Source: Bryobacteraceae bacterium
Lineage (GTDB): Bacteria > Acidobacteriota > Terriglobia > Bryobacterales > Bryobacteraceae
Length of the DNA: 64,000 nucleotides
Direction: 5' to 3'
Assembly (NCBI GenBank): GCA_029975915.1
Contig: JARKOC010000177.1
Span: forward strand, 310,001 to 374,000
A model generated the notes under the pieces. It saw only the letters and a program-made list of their open reading frames with translations, did no database searches and was not told the origin of the DNA. This document shows, one piece after another, positions 38,747 to 48,088 of the stretch. Position numbers and translations under genes: made by a program. Positions within the stretch are counted from its first letter, which is position 1. Every line of letters starts with the position of its first letter.

Positions 38747-39987
38747 CGAATCATGTCGCGGATTGAGATGGCGATGAGCGCCAGAGTGAGTCCGATCAGG
38801 ACAACGACAGAGACCCACGCAACGGCGTTGTAGAAAGGCGAGTTGACCCATTTCTTCATCAGGCGCTGCTTGTTCACCAAAAGAATCATGAACACCAGGA
38901 CGAAGGGCAATAAAATGCCGTTGATGACTTGTGAGGCGAGGATCATGCGGACAAGCGGAAATCCCGGGATGAGGATGACGCCGGCGCCGATGGCAATGAG
39001 CCCAGTAAACAGCCAATAGAAGATGGGCGCCTCGCGGAAACTGCGGTTCACGCCGGCCTCGAATCCCAGACCTTCACAGACCGTATACGAGGTCGACAGC
39101 GGCAGGATGCATGCGGCGAAAAGGGACGCATTGAACAAGCCGGCGCTGAAGAGGAGATAGGCAGCGTCGCCGAAAGGTTTGAGGCCAAGCGCGGCGTCGG
39201 TGGCGTCGTTGATGTCCTGGGGCTTCACGCTGTGGATAGCCCCGGCGCAGGCGACGATGATGAAAAACGCAATCACAGACATGGCAATGCAGCCAACGAT
39301 GACTTCAATACGCGAACCTGCGTACTCCTTCGCGGTGACACCCTTTTCCACGACGGCCGCTTGAAGGTAAAACTGCATCCATGGCGCGACGGATGTGCCG
39401 ACCATGCCGATCAGCATGGTAATGTAGCCGGGATCGAGCATCAGCACCGGTCGTACGCTATAGATCGCCGCCTCCTTCCAGTCCGGCTTAACGAGAACAC
39501 CCGAGATGATGTAGCAAACATAGAGCGCGGTGGCGAAGAGGAAGATCTTTTCCACGCGGGCGTAGCTGCCTTTCACAATGAGCAGCCACACAGCGACGGA
39601 GGCGAGCGGCACGGTGACGTATCTCGATAAGCCAAACAGTTCGAGTGAACTCGCAACACCGGCGAAGTTTGCCATGACGTTGGTTAAGTTGGCCGCCACC
39701 AACGCCGCCATCATGAAGAAAGTGGTGCGAAGACCGAACTCCTCGCGGATCAGGTCGCTCAGGCCCTTGCCGGTGACAGCGCCCATGCGCGAGCACATTT
39801 CCTGGGTGACGATCAACAGGATCGTGATCGGCAACAGGGTCCAGAGCGGCAGATAGCCGTACTTGGCGCCGGCCTGCGAGTAGGTGAAGATGCCGCCAGC
39901 GTCATTGTCGACCATAGCGGTAATGAAGCCGGGGCCGATCACGGCGAAGAAGACTGCCAGATGGTATCGCGCGCGTCTGAACATCAT
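38743..39987 (-). CDS. Nramp-family metal ion transporter with altered metal site
   Basis: A 414-residue membrane protein with the SLC11/Nramp layout of about eleven helices. The TM1 motif is DAGG (29-32) instead of DPGN, and the TM6 motif is APWM (201-204) instead of MPHN. In Nramp carriers the TM1 Asp and Asn with the TM6 Met coordinate Mn2+ or Fe2+. Replacing the Met by Ala is a feature of the related Mg2+ transporters (NRMT group). The TM1 Asp29 is retained, the Asn is Gly. The start codon overlaps the end of the PRC-MgtE_N-CBS gene (ATGA), so the two should be made together. Mg2+ or a similar hard ion is the likely cargo, by inference. Confidence 0.85.
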   Translation of the reverse strand: MMFRRARYHLAVFFAVIGPGFITAMVDNDAGGIFTYSQAGAKYGYLPLWTLLPITILLIVTQEMCSRMGAVTGKGLSDLIREEFGLRTTFFMMAALVAANLTNVMANFAGVASSLELFGLSRYVTVPLASVAVWLLIVKGSYARVEKIFLFATALYVCYIISGVLVKPDWKEAAIYSVRPVLMLDPGYITMLIGMVGTSVAPWMQFYLQAAVVEKGVTAKEYAGSRIEVIVGCIAMSVIAFFIIVACAGAIHSVKPQDINDATDAALGLKPFGDAAYLLFSAGLFNASLFAACILPLSTSYTVCEGLGFEAGVNRSFREAPIFYWLFTGLIAIGAGVILIPGFPLVRMILASQVINGILLPFVLVFMILLVNKQRLMKKWVNSPFYNAVAWVSVVVLIGLTLALIAISIRDMIR

Positions 39988-41225
39988 TTTCTTCTCAGCA
40001 GCGCAATGATGTCGTCGGCGGTGACCGCTCCCGCGATCCGCCCTTCATCGTCCACAACCGGCAGCGATAGCAGGTTGTACTTGTCGAAGAGTTCCGCCAC
40101 CCGGCTTGCTTTGTCCCTCACGTGGGCGGTTACCGGCTCCTCGGGAGAGAGTTCAGAAAGCAGGGTGTCCGGTCTCGCCAGCAGCGGGCGGGTGACAGGC
40201 ATGAAACCGGAGAGCCTTCCATCGACATCGGTAAGGAAGATTGTCGTAAGTCCGTCAGCCAGATCCGGCTGGCTCCGCACAGCTTCAATTGCGTCCGCGG
40301 CTCTGGCGTCTTGGTGGACGGCCACGAATTCCGTGTTCATCAAGCCGCCCGCCGTGTTCTCATCGTATTCAAGCAGTTCTTCAACCTCAGCCTTGGGAGC
40401 ATCCTCCATTTCCTCGAGGATCTCCTCGGAAGTCTCGTCTTCAAGATCTCCGAGCACATCGGCGGCCTCATCCGGGTCCATCTCTTCAAGGATGTCGGCG
40501 GCGCGTTCGGCTTCCAGCGATTCGATGATCTGCGCCTGGATGTCCGGCTCCACCTCGGAAAGGGCCTCGGCCGCCGCCTCAGGCTCCATCGCCGTGATGA
40601 GCGCCTCGCGATCCTCAGGACTGAGTTCCTCGACGATGTCGGCGAGGTCGGCCGGGCGCATTTTTTCTATGAGTGAGGTTGAGATGTTGAGGCGAAGACG
40701 GCGCTGAGGATCCGGTTCGATGATCGAGCAATGCTCCCATCCGATCGAGTTTGGCGCAATACGCGATTGCAGCCGTCGGATCATCCGGCGCGGGAGCACA
40801 CCCTGCGCAAGCCTGCGGAAGACGCTGCGCAGACCGATGTCAACCTCCCGGATCATCAGGACGTCATGTCCGGCTTCTTGGACGATTTCGAAGGTAACAT
40901 CGTTGACGCGCACCACTTTGCGGCCTTGCGCGTCGATGATTTGCTGATCCAGCAGATCCTGCTCCAAGCGGAGCACGGATTCATCGGGGTAGAACGGCGT
41001 CAGATTTTCGTCGTCGAGGAATATTCCGTCAATGGAGATCTTCCGGACCTGTTCCTGCCTGACAGTCAGCCAGGTGAAAGCGCCTCCGATGAAGAGCCGG
41101 TCAATGCGAACTGGATGGACAACCGGAACAAGCGCGGCGTCGCTGACACGGCCCAGCACCCGCCCTCGCAGGCCGTGAACCCGCAACCCGAGGAGTTCCG
41201 TGAGGAAGAGGTACTGTTCCGCCAT
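39984..41225 (-). CDS. Soluble PRC-barrel / MgtE N-terminal / CBS protein
   Basis: 413 residues, no membrane spans. Residues about 10-60 and 85-145 contain PRC-barrel-like strands (LLDQQIIDAQGRKVVRVNDV). Residues about 175-285 are the superhelical N domain of the MgtE magnesium channel: MRPADLADIVEELSPEDREA, ADILEEMDPDEAADVLGDLE, ending ENTAGGLMNTEFVAV. Two CBS domains follow (about 295-413; PVVDDEGRIAGAVTADDIIA). In MgtE this part binds Mg2+ and closes the pore; here the channel domain is missing. The start at 41225 (MAEQYLFL) has AAAGGAGG upstream; the longer frame to 41513 would overlap the divergent PTE gene. It is coupled to the Nramp-like gene. Confidence 0.9.
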   Translation of the reverse strand: MAEQYLFLTELLGLRVHGLRGRVLGRVSDAALVPVVHPVRIDRLFIGGAFTWLTVRQEQVRKISIDGIFLDDENLTPFYPDESVLRLEQDLLDQQIIDAQGRKVVRVNDVTFEIVQEAGHDVLMIREVDIGLRSVFRRLAQGVLPRRMIRRLQSRIAPNSIGWEHCSIIEPDPQRRLRLNISTSLIEKMRPADLADIVEELSPEDREALITAMEPEAAAEALSEVEPDIQAQIIESLEAERAADILEEMDPDEAADVLGDLEDETSEEILEEMEDAPKAEVEELLEYDENTAGGLMNTEFVAVHQDARAADAIEAVRSQPDLADGLTTIFLTDVDGRLSGFMPVTRPLLARPDTLLSELSPEEPVTAHVRDKASRVAELFDKYNLLSLPVVDDEGRIAGAVTADDIIALLRRK

Positions 41226-41348
41226 CTGCCATCCCGGCCTCCTTTCATGGTTTGTTCGCACTCCCACTATCGCGCAGGTCCGGCGTGCCGGGCAATCAGA
41301 AATCCAAACAGGGGCGTTAGGATCCCCGGGGCGTGTCATGATCGTGTC

Positions 41349-42332
41349 ATGAGAAGGCGAGAATTCCTTTGCTCCGCGATGGCTGCCGCTGCGGCATCCA
41401 GCGAAGGGTCGATTCAAACGGTACGCGGCAGGATCAGCCCTTCGTCGATGGGCGTCTGTCTCCCTCACGAGCACCTTTTCTCGATGTTCGGAGACGAACC
41501 GGCAGAGCGCCACACCTACGACGAGCCGAGGCTCTTACAGGAAGTCACGCCGTACGTTGCCTCGTTGAAGGCAATGGGCTGCGCAGCGATCGCCGACGCC
41601 ACCACCGCCTGGTTTGGCCGCGACGTAACTCTGCTGCGCGCGGTCTCCGCGGCGACTGGCGTCCACGTTCTCACTAACACTGGATTCTATGGCGCCGCAA
41701 ACGACCGTTATGTGCCGAAGGCGGCATATGAAGAGAGCGCCAGGCAGATCGCGGCCCGCTGGACCAAAGAGGCAGTGGAAGGGATTGGGAACACGGGTGT
41801 ACGCCCAGGCTTCCTGAAACTTGGGGTCGATTCCGGAAAGTTGTCCGCCATCGACCGGAAGCTGTTTGAAGCGGCATGTTTGACGCACCGCGAAACAGGG
41901 CTCCTCATCACCGTCCACACCTCAGACGCGGTCGAGGCGGCCAGCGCGCAGTTGGAGATTCTCAAAGCGCATGGCATCGCGCCGGAGGGATGGGTCTGGA
42001 TCCACGCCAACAACTGCAAGGATGAAGCCGCGCTGAAGGCGGCGGCGGCATCTGGCGCGTGGCTCAGTTTCGACGGGATCGCACCGGAGAGCATCGAGCG
42101 CCACGTTCAACTGGTGTCGATGATGAAGTCGATGGGCCGGCTGAGACAGGTTTTGTTGTCGCACGACGGCAACTCGTTCAGGGCTGGCGGCAGGCCGATG
42201 AAGCCTTACTCGGCGCTGTTCACCCATTTCATCCCTGCCCTGCGGAGTGCCAAGTACACCGAGGCCGAGATCCGCATGTTGACGGTGGAGAACCCGGCGA
42301 GAGCCCTGACCGTCAAGAAACGCCTCGTTTGA
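41349..42332 (+). CDS. Phosphotriesterase-like metallohydrolase
   Basis: 327 residues. MRRREFLCSAMAAAAAS looks like a twin-arginine export signal. All metal and catalytic residues of the PTE family are present: His40 and His42 (LPHEHL), Lys157 (GFLKLGVDSG; carboxylated lysine), His190 (LITVHTSDA), His219 (WVWIHANNCKDE) and Asp273 (LLSHDGNSF). The family covers lactonases and phosphotriesterases; homologues with this HEHL form are often lactonases, but the substrate is not shown. It diverges from the MgtE_N-CBS gene with 123 bases between. Folded export by Tat fits a metal enzyme. Confidence 0.88.
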   Translation: MRRREFLCSAMAAAAASSEGSIQTVRGRISPSSMGVCLPHEHLFSMFGDEPAERHTYDEPRLLQEVTPYVASLKAMGCAAIADATTAWFGRDVTLLRAVSAATGVHVLTNTGFYGAANDRYVPKAAYEESARQIAARWTKEAVEGIGNTGVRPGFLKLGVDSGKLSAIDRKLFEAACLTHRETGLLITVHTSDAVEAASAQLEILKAHGIAPEGWVWIHANNCKDEAALKAAAASGAWLSFDGIAPESIERHVQLVSMMKSMGRLRQVLLSHDGNSFRAGGRPMKPYSALFTHFIPALRSAKYTEAEIRMLTVENPARALTVKKRLV

Positions 42333-42370
42333 GCGCCAGCGCTTCCGCCGGCAGGACTGGAGAATTCCTC

Positions 42371-43498
42371 CTAACGAGTTGGCCCGAAGAAGGCGACAAC
42401 GCCGACCAGCAGAGTGGTCTGGCTCTTGAATACGCCGCCGGCGCCGCGCTCAAAGACAGCTTGGTCTGACCAGTCGCGGCGGTACTCGGCCCGGGCCAAC
42501 AAACCTTCCACCATTTTGTACTCGGCCGTGAATGTGAACTCCTTCAGCTTCTGCTGTTGCCCAGTGGCCCAGCCTTCCTTGTCGTAGTAATACTCGAGGC
42601 GTGGACTGAGTGCGAAGCGGTCGGTTAACTGGAACCGGGCGGCCCCGGCAACGGCGATCCAGTCTTGCGAACCTCCGCCGATGTGCTTCTCGGTCCCGTA
42701 ATCGAAGTTGACATAGAAGTTGGCTTTCTCGGATGGGGTCAGCAGGACAACGGTGTCGAAGAAATTGCGTTTCCCGTCATTCGTGCCGGTTTTTTCCGGA
42801 CCGGTGTAATAGTTGCTGAACCAGCTCGCCTTCGACGTCGTCAACGCTGTGGTCACGCCAATTGTTTTGCCCGTGTTGTTGTCCTCGACGTTGTTCCAAC
42901 CATTGAGCAACTGGAAGCCGACGGTGAACTTGTCGTTCAGCGGCTGCGTGACCCTCATGCCCATGTGGTAGTAAGGCCCGAGCGCGTAGATAAGCGAGCG
43001 CGAGTAGTTCCAATTCAGGTGGGTTTCGGTGGGCTCGGCGCCAGCCGAAGTGTAGAACTTACCGAAATCGAACTGGGTCCCATTCATCTGTGTGGGTTTG
43101 AGGCTGACGTAGGCCTGCGGGACCCAGTCCATGATGTCGCCGCCGGGTTCGGCGGAATGGAAGACCTTGTAGGCTTTGCCGAAACCGAGGTCCAGCTTGA
43201 ATCCAACAGGGTCGGGATCGTGCTCGAGGGTCAGGCGCGCCATGTTCAGGCTGAACTGATTGGCCATGACGTCGAAGTTGCGGTAGAGATTCGAGCCGGA
43301 GGCGGGGTGATTGAAGTTGAGGCTATAGTAGCCGTCAACGAGGCCGCTGAACTTGATCGGGCCAGCCGACCAGGCGGGGGCGGCCGGTGCTGTTGCCGCG
43401 GGCGGGGGCGCGCTCTGCGAAGTGTCCTGGGCCTGGATCAAAGTGCCTGCAGAACCGCACAGCAGAAAAATTGGATGCAACCACGAAAAACGTCTCAT
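42371..43498 (-). CDS. Outer-membrane beta-barrel porin (BBP2-like)
   Basis: 375 residues from the start at 43498 (MRRFSWLHPIFLLCGSAG), with a signal peptide and a short Pro/Ala linker. The body is almost continuous beta strand with aromatic ends: FSGLVDGYYSLNFNHP, FSLNMARLTLEHDPDPVGF, KFYTSAGAEPTETHLNWNY and RLEYYYDKEGWATG. It ends LLVGVVAFFGPTR. This is the putative porin family BBP2 (OmpL-like, PF07642) common in Acidobacteria. It lies divergent from amtB. A link to nitrogen uptake is possible, since these porins sit next to amtB-glnK in several genomes as I recall. Confidence 0.85.
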   Translation of the reverse strand: MRRFSWLHPIFLLCGSAGTLIQAQDTSQSAPPPAATAPAAPAWSAGPIKFSGLVDGYYSLNFNHPASGSNLYRNFDVMANQFSLNMARLTLEHDPDPVGFKLDLGFGKAYKVFHSAEPGGDIMDWVPQAYVSLKPTQMNGTQFDFGKFYTSAGAEPTETHLNWNYSRSLIYALGPYYHMGMRVTQPLNDKFTVGFQLLNGWNNVEDNNTGKTIGVTTALTTSKASWFSNYYTGPEKTGTNDGKRNFFDTVVLLTPSEKANFYVNFDYGTEKHIGGGSQDWIAVAGAARFQLTDRFALSPRLEYYYDKEGWATGQQQKLKEFTFTAEYKMVEGLLARAEYRRDWSDQAVFERGAGGVFKSQTTLLVGVVAFFGPTR

Positions 43499-43747
43499 CG
43501 CTCGAAGACCGCCTCCATCAGGTTTGATTTGTGCGCTACGGCGACAAGGCGGCAGCTGTGACGTGTGAGGCGATTGTACGCGGCGGCCCCCTGGACATGC
43601 CAATAGATGTTTTCAATCGCGCCGATAAAAAGTTTGCGCTTCTCATGTTTGCCAATCCTGGCGATGATGGTGAGCAACCGCCCAGTCGCAACCCCGACGG
43701 CTCCCTGTTCACCGAGCCTAGTTTCACCGTGAGACAGAAGGAGCCCA

Positions 43748-45130
43748 ATGAGAATCGCGAAGTACTTGCCAATCGCCTGGTTGACGTCCACGCTGGCGGC
43801 CGCTGGGCAGGATGCCGCGGCCGGCAAACTGGCGGCACTCGAAAGCAGCGTTGGTTCCGCCCAGATGTCGGGCGACAACGCCTGGATGCTGGTCTGCACC
43901 GCATTGGTGCTGATGATGACCGGCCCCGGACTTGCCCTGTTCTATGGCGGTCTTGTTCGCAAGAAGAACGTCCTCGGCACAATGATGCAGAGCTTCATCA
44001 TGATGGCGCTGGCGAGCGTTCTTTGGGTGCTGATCGGATATAGCCTGGCCTTCGGCGAGGGAAGCGCATTCCTAGGCGATCTGCGCTACGTCCTGCTGAG
44101 GGGTGTCGGCGGTGATCCGAATGGCGACTACGCCGGTACGATTCCCCAGCAAACGTTCATGATGTTCCAGATGATGTTTGCCATCATCACCCCGGCGCTG
44201 ATCACCGGCGCCTTCGCCGAGCGCATGAAGTTCAGCGCCATGCTGCTATTCATGACCCTCTGGTCGCTGCTCATCTATTACCCGATGGCGCACATGGTCT
44301 GGGGCAAGGGCGGGCTGCTGAACGCCTTTCTTGGGGGCAGCATCCCTTGTTTCGACTTCGCGGGCGGAACGGTCGTTCACATTACATCAGGCGTTTCGGC
44401 GCTGGTCTGCGCGATCTACCTCGGCAAGCGGTTGGGTTACCCGGCGGAGCCAATCAAGCCGCACTCGCTGGTGCTGAGCACCATTGGAGCCTGCCTTCTC
44501 TGGGTGGGCTGGTTTGGCTTCAACGCCGGCAGCGCTTTGGGCGCGGGCAGCCTGGCATCGTCGGCCTTTGTTGCGACACACCTGGGCGCTTCCGCCGCGG
44601 TGATCGGATGGCTTCTCATGGAATGGATCCAGATGGGCAAGCCGAGCATACTCGGCGGCATCTCGGGCGCGGTGGCGGGGCTGGTGGTGATCACGCCAGC
44701 GGCTGGGTTTGTCACTCCAGGTTCGGCGTTGATCATGGGGTTCGCCGGCGGCATCGTCTGCTACTTCATGGTCGTCAAAGTGAAGCAGATGCTGGGCTAT
44801 GACGATTCGCTGGACGCCTTCGGCGTGCACGGCGCCGGAGGAACTCTCGGCGCGATCCTGACGGGCGTCTTCGCCACCAATGCAGTGAACAACGGTCTCA
44901 AGGATGCCGCGGGCAATCCCGCCGCGCTCGGCCTGGTGGACGGCAACGGCGGCCAGATCGTCAACCAGATTATTGGAACAGCAATCGCCTGGGGCCTCGC
45001 CATTGTAGGGACGCTAATCATCCTGAAGGTTTGCGATATGACGCTCGGGCTCCGAGTCAGCGCCGATGACGAAACCGAAGGCCTTGACCTAAGCCAGCAC
45101 GGCGAGGAAGGCTACAATCTGGAGGCCTAG
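43748..45130 (+). CDS. amtB: Ammonium transporter
   Basis: 460 residues with an N-terminal signal-like span and eleven further membrane helices. GPGLALFYGGLVRKKNVLG is the Amt family start, FAIITPALITGAFAERM follows, and the twin-His pore residues lie in GGTVVHITSG and AFGVHGAGGT. The GVHG block and the terminal polar tail that PII contacts (LSQHGEEGYNLEA) are present. It carries NH3/NH4+ into the cell. AAGGAG precedes the ATG, and the PII gene follows in 14 bases: the standard amtB-glnK pair. No sigma-54 promoter was visible upstream. Confidence 0.97.
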   Translation: MRIAKYLPIAWLTSTLAAAGQDAAAGKLAALESSVGSAQMSGDNAWMLVCTALVLMMTGPGLALFYGGLVRKKNVLGTMMQSFIMMALASVLWVLIGYSLAFGEGSAFLGDLRYVLLRGVGGDPNGDYAGTIPQQTFMMFQMMFAIITPALITGAFAERMKFSAMLLFMTLWSLLIYYPMAHMVWGKGGLLNAFLGGSIPCFDFAGGTVVHITSGVSALVCAIYLGKRLGYPAEPIKPHSLVLSTIGACLLWVGWFGFNAGSALGAGSLASSAFVATHLGASAAVIGWLLMEWIQMGKPSILGGISGAVAGLVVITPAAGFVTPGSALIMGFAGGIVCYFMVVKVKQMLGYDDSLDAFGVHGAGGTLGAILTGVFATNAVNNGLKDAAGNPAALGLVDGNGGQIVNQIIGTAIAWGLAIVGTLIILKVCDMTLGLRVSADDETEGLDLSQHGEEGYNLEA

Positions 45131-45144
45131 GAGAGGGAGAAGTC

Positions 45145-45483
45145 ATGAAGAAAATCGAAGCCATCATTCAGCCGTTCAAGCTCGAAGAAGTGAAGGAAGC
45201 GCTCAAGTCCATCGGAGTCGACGGAATGACCATCACGGAGGTGCGTGGCCACGGCCGCCAGAAGGGTCACAAGGAGGTCTACCGCGGGCAGGAGTATCAG
45301 GTTGATCTACTGCCCAAGGTAAAACTGGAACTAGTGGTTGGTGACGACCGGCTCGAAGAGGTGGCAGCCGCTCTGGCAAACGCCGCGCGCACCGGCAAGA
45401 TAGGCGACGGCAAGATCTTCATCTACGACGTCGCCCAGGCAATCCGCATTAGAAACGACGACCGCGGTGACGCTGCGCTCTAG
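45145..45483 (+). CDS. glnK: Nitrogen regulatory PII protein
   Basis: 112 residues, the PII length. MKKIEAIIQPFKLEEVKEAL and GMTITEVRGHGRQKG form the first module; Tyr51 in YRGQEYQVDLLPK is the uridylylation site on the T-loop; VVGDDRLEEVAAALANAART and KIGDGKIFIYDV complete the fold. It binds 2-oxoglutarate and ATP/ADP and blocks AmtB when nitrogen is sufficient. GAGAGGGAGA precedes the ATG. It is called glnK rather than glnB because it follows amtB. Confidence 0.97.
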   Translation: MKKIEAIIQPFKLEEVKEALKSIGVDGMTITEVRGHGRQKGHKEVYRGQEYQVDLLPKVKLELVVGDDRLEEVAAALANAARTGKIGDGKIFIYDVAQAIRIRNDDRGDAAL

Positions 45484-45556
45484 CGCTCCCGGGATTTGCC
45501 CCCCGCGCCGCATGCTCTGATACGCTAACAGTTTCACCCCGCAGGAGGTAGAAACC

Positions 45557-46573
45557 ATGAGAGTTGGCATGATCGGAACCGGCGCGATTTCCCACAAGCA
45601 CGCGCTGGCGTACAGAAACATCGGATACAAGCTGACGGTCTGCACCGACATCAATGAAGCCGCGGGCCGGAAGTTCGCCGAACAGTATGGAGCGGAGTTC
45701 GTCCCCACATACGAGGAACTCTGCAAACACCCGGAGGTCGATTACATTGACGTCTGCACCTTCCCGGATTTCCGCCTCCAGCCGTTGGAACTCGCGGCGG
45801 CGGCCGGCAAACACGTCCAGGTGCAGAAGCCGATGTCGACCAACCTCGAAACCGCCCGCAAGATGATCGATGTCTGCAAACAAGCCGGCGTTGTGCTCGG
45901 CGTCGTCAGCCAACACAGGTTCGACGATTCGACGATTTTCGTCAAGAAGGCGATCGCAGAAGGCCGGCTGGGCAAGATCCTTCAGGCGGACGCCTACGTG
46001 AAGTGGTGGAGGACAGAAGAGTATTACTCGCGCCCCATCAAAGGCTCGTGGGCTGTTGAAGGCGGCGGTGCGCTGATTAACCAGGCGGTCCACCAGGTGG
46101 ACGTGCTCAGCTACCTCATCGGCGGCGTGGATGAGTTGTTCGGTTACTGGCAACTCGCCGCGCGGCACAAGATCGAATCTGAAGACGTCATCAGCGTGTT
46201 GATGAAGTACAAGTCCGGCGCCACGGGCGTACTGCAATCGTCCACAGCCTTCTGGCCCGGATACTCCGAGCGCATCGAGATCCACGGGACAAAAGGAACG
46301 TGCATCTTCACCGGCGACAAGTTGACGACATGGGACGTGATGGAAGACGCGGGCGATCCGGCCCCGGTTGAAAGAGACGTGATGAGCGGATCGAGCGATC
46401 CGATGGCGATCCCGCTCACCCCGTTCGAACGCCAATTCACCGATTTCGGCGAAGCTTGCAAGAAGGGTGTCGCGCCGCTGGTGTCGGGCGAGGAGGGTTA
46501 CAAAGCTCTCGAAATCGTCCTTGGCGTTTACGAGAGTTGCAGGACCGGCAAAGCGGTCAAGATGTCCGCATGA
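45557..46573 (+). CDS. Gfo/Idh/MocA-family oxidoreductase
   Basis: A 338-residue NAD(P)-dependent dehydrogenase of sugars or polyols. The Rossmann motif MRVGMIGTGAISHKHA is at the N-terminus; VQKPMSTNLETARKMI holds the EKP-like lysine (here QKP); and GGGALINQAVHQVDVLSYL carries the active-site His pair of the family. AGGAGGT precedes the ATG. The last codons overlap the homoserine kinase start (ATGA), though a metabolic link between them is not obvious. The substrate is unknown. Confidence 0.9.
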   Translation: MRVGMIGTGAISHKHALAYRNIGYKLTVCTDINEAAGRKFAEQYGAEFVPTYEELCKHPEVDYIDVCTFPDFRLQPLELAAAAGKHVQVQKPMSTNLETARKMIDVCKQAGVVLGVVSQHRFDDSTIFVKKAIAEGRLGKILQADAYVKWWRTEEYYSRPIKGSWAVEGGGALINQAVHQVDVLSYLIGGVDELFGYWQLAARHKIESEDVISVLMKYKSGATGVLQSSTAFWPGYSERIEIHGTKGTCIFTGDKLTTWDVMEDAGDPAPVERDVMSGSSDPMAIPLTPFERQFTDFGEACKKGVAPLVSGEEGYKALEIVLGVYESCRTGKAVKMSA

Positions 46574-47475
46574 GCTGGACGGAAATCCGGATTCCAGCCA
46601 CCAGCGCCAACCTGGGCCCGGGCTTCGACGCCCTGGGCATGGCGCTGAGCATTTACCTTGAATGCCGATTCCGGCCGTCTGAGCGCCTCGTCATTCACCC
46701 GAAGGGCCGCGACGCGCAGATGATTTCGCCCGGCGAGAATAACCTCATCTGGCAGACGGCCCTCCAGGTGGCGCAGCACACGGGCCGGCCCATGCCATTC
46801 ATCGAACTGGAAGTGATGAACGACATCCCCATCGGCAAGGGCCTCGGCTCGTCGGCAGCGGCCCTGGTGGCTGGCGTCGTGATCGCCGACGAAGCGCTGG
46901 GACTGGAATGGGACCGCCATAAGATCCTGGATGAGGCCGCTCGCATCGAGGGCCATCCGGATAATGTATCCGCCGCGGTGTTGGGCTCGATCGTGGCATC
47001 GGCAATAGACACGGAGGGCATCACGCGGGCCGTGCGAATGCAGCTGCCGGCACGTTACGGTGTGGCGGTCATCGTGCCGGATTTCATTCTGCCGACCTCG
47101 GAGGCACGCGCCGTGCTTCCGACAACCTATTCGCGCGCCGATGCCGTGTTCAACATCCAGCGTTCGGCGCTGCTCATCGCGGCCATGCTGACGCAAACCA
47201 CCGACGCATTTCACGAGGGGTTGATGGACCGGCTGCACCAGCCTTATCGAGCGCCGCTGGTACCCGGCTTAGGCGAGATGCTTGAATTGCGGGCCGAAGG
47301 GCTGCTCGGTTGCGCGCTGTCCGGCGCCGGCCCCAGCGTGCTGGTCTTCTATGAACGCGGCCATGAAGCGGTCTGCGAACTGATGCGGGAGATCTTCCAG
47401 AAAAACGGCCACGGCAGCGAGATCCTGTGGTCGCATATCCCCGACCACGGCTACGACTTGCTGCGGGGGCTTTGA
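46570..47475 (+). CDS. thrB: Homoserine kinase
   Basis: A 301-residue GHMP-family kinase that phosphorylates homoserine in threonine synthesis. IRIPATSANLGPGFDALGMAL is the substrate-binding start, PIGKGLGSSAAALVAGV is the GHMP ATP loop, and GCALSGAGPSVLVFYE near residue 245 is the third motif. The start ATG overlaps the stop of the oxidoreductase gene. The longer frame from 46456 lies inside that gene and is rejected. Its stop faces recR, four bases away. Confidence 0.96.
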   Translation: MSWTEIRIPATSANLGPGFDALGMALSIYLECRFRPSERLVIHPKGRDAQMISPGENNLIWQTALQVAQHTGRPMPFIELEVMNDIPIGKGLGSSAAALVAGVVIADEALGLEWDRHKILDEAARIEGHPDNVSAAVLGSIVASAIDTEGITRAVRMQLPARYGVAVIVPDFILPTSEARAVLPTTYSRADAVFNIQRSALLIAAMLTQTTDAFHEGLMDRLHQPYRAPLVPGLGEMLELRAEGLLGCALSGAGPSVLVFYERGHEAVCELMREIFQKNGHGSEILWSHIPDHGYDLLRGL

Positions 47476-47479
47476 CGCC

Positions 47480-48079
47480 TTACATCTCCCGCCGGTTTTC
47501 GAGCGACTTTGACATGGTGACCTCGTCGGCAAACTCGAGGTCTGATCCGACTGGGATGCCCATGGCGATCCTCGTCACCTTGACGCCCAGCGGCTTGAGA
47601 AGTCTTGCCAGATAGACGGCCGTGGCTTCGCCTTCCACCGTTGGATTGGTGGCCAGAATGACCTCTTCCACCTCGTGGCGGCCGATCCGCTCCAGCAACT
47701 CCTTGATACGCAACTGCTCGGGACCAATTCCTTTGAGCGGGCTGATCGAGCCGTGCAGCACGTGATAGAGACCGGCGAAGGTCCTCGTGGTCTCGATCGG
47801 CAGGATGTTGAGCGGCTCCTCCACAACGCAGATCTTCGACCGGTCGCGATGCAGGTTGCGGCAGAATGGGCATAGCTCGGCGTCGCTGATGTTGTTGCAC
47901 TCGGCGCAAAGCCCAAGGTTGTCCTTCACGTCAATAATCGCCGCGGCCAACCGTTCGGCGTCTTCCCGCTTCGCGCGAAGGATGTGGAATGCGATGCGAT
48001 GCGCCGACTTCTGGCCGACGCCGGGCAGGCGTTTGACCTCGGCGATCAATCGGGCAAGGGGCTCGGCAAAATCCGGCAT
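47480..48079 (-). CDS. recR: Recombination mediator RecR
   Basis: 199 residues, standard length. Helix-hairpin-helix [17 protein letters not shown] near residue 15, four-Cys zinc finger [16 protein letters not shown], and a Toprim domain beginning [19 protein letters not shown] with the acidic segment [16 protein letters not shown]. With RecO it loads RecA at gaps. It is the last gene of the ffs-dnaX-ybaB-recR group, ten bases after the YbaB gene. Confidence 0.97.
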   Translation of the reverse strand: MPDFAEPLARLIAEVKRLPGVGQKSAHRIAFHILRAKREDAERLAAAIIDVKDNLGLCAECNNISDAELCPFCRNLHRDRSKICVVEEPLNILPIETTRTFAGLYHVLHGSISPLKGIGPEQLRIKELLERIGRHEVEEVILATNPTVEGEATAVYLARLLKPLGVKVTRIAMGIPVGSDLEFADEVTMSKSLENRREM

Positions 48080-48088
48080 CGATGTGGA

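Noticed and set aside
43499..43747. Search for a sigma-54 (GG-N10-GC) promoter before amtB
   Set aside because: No convincing match on either strand.
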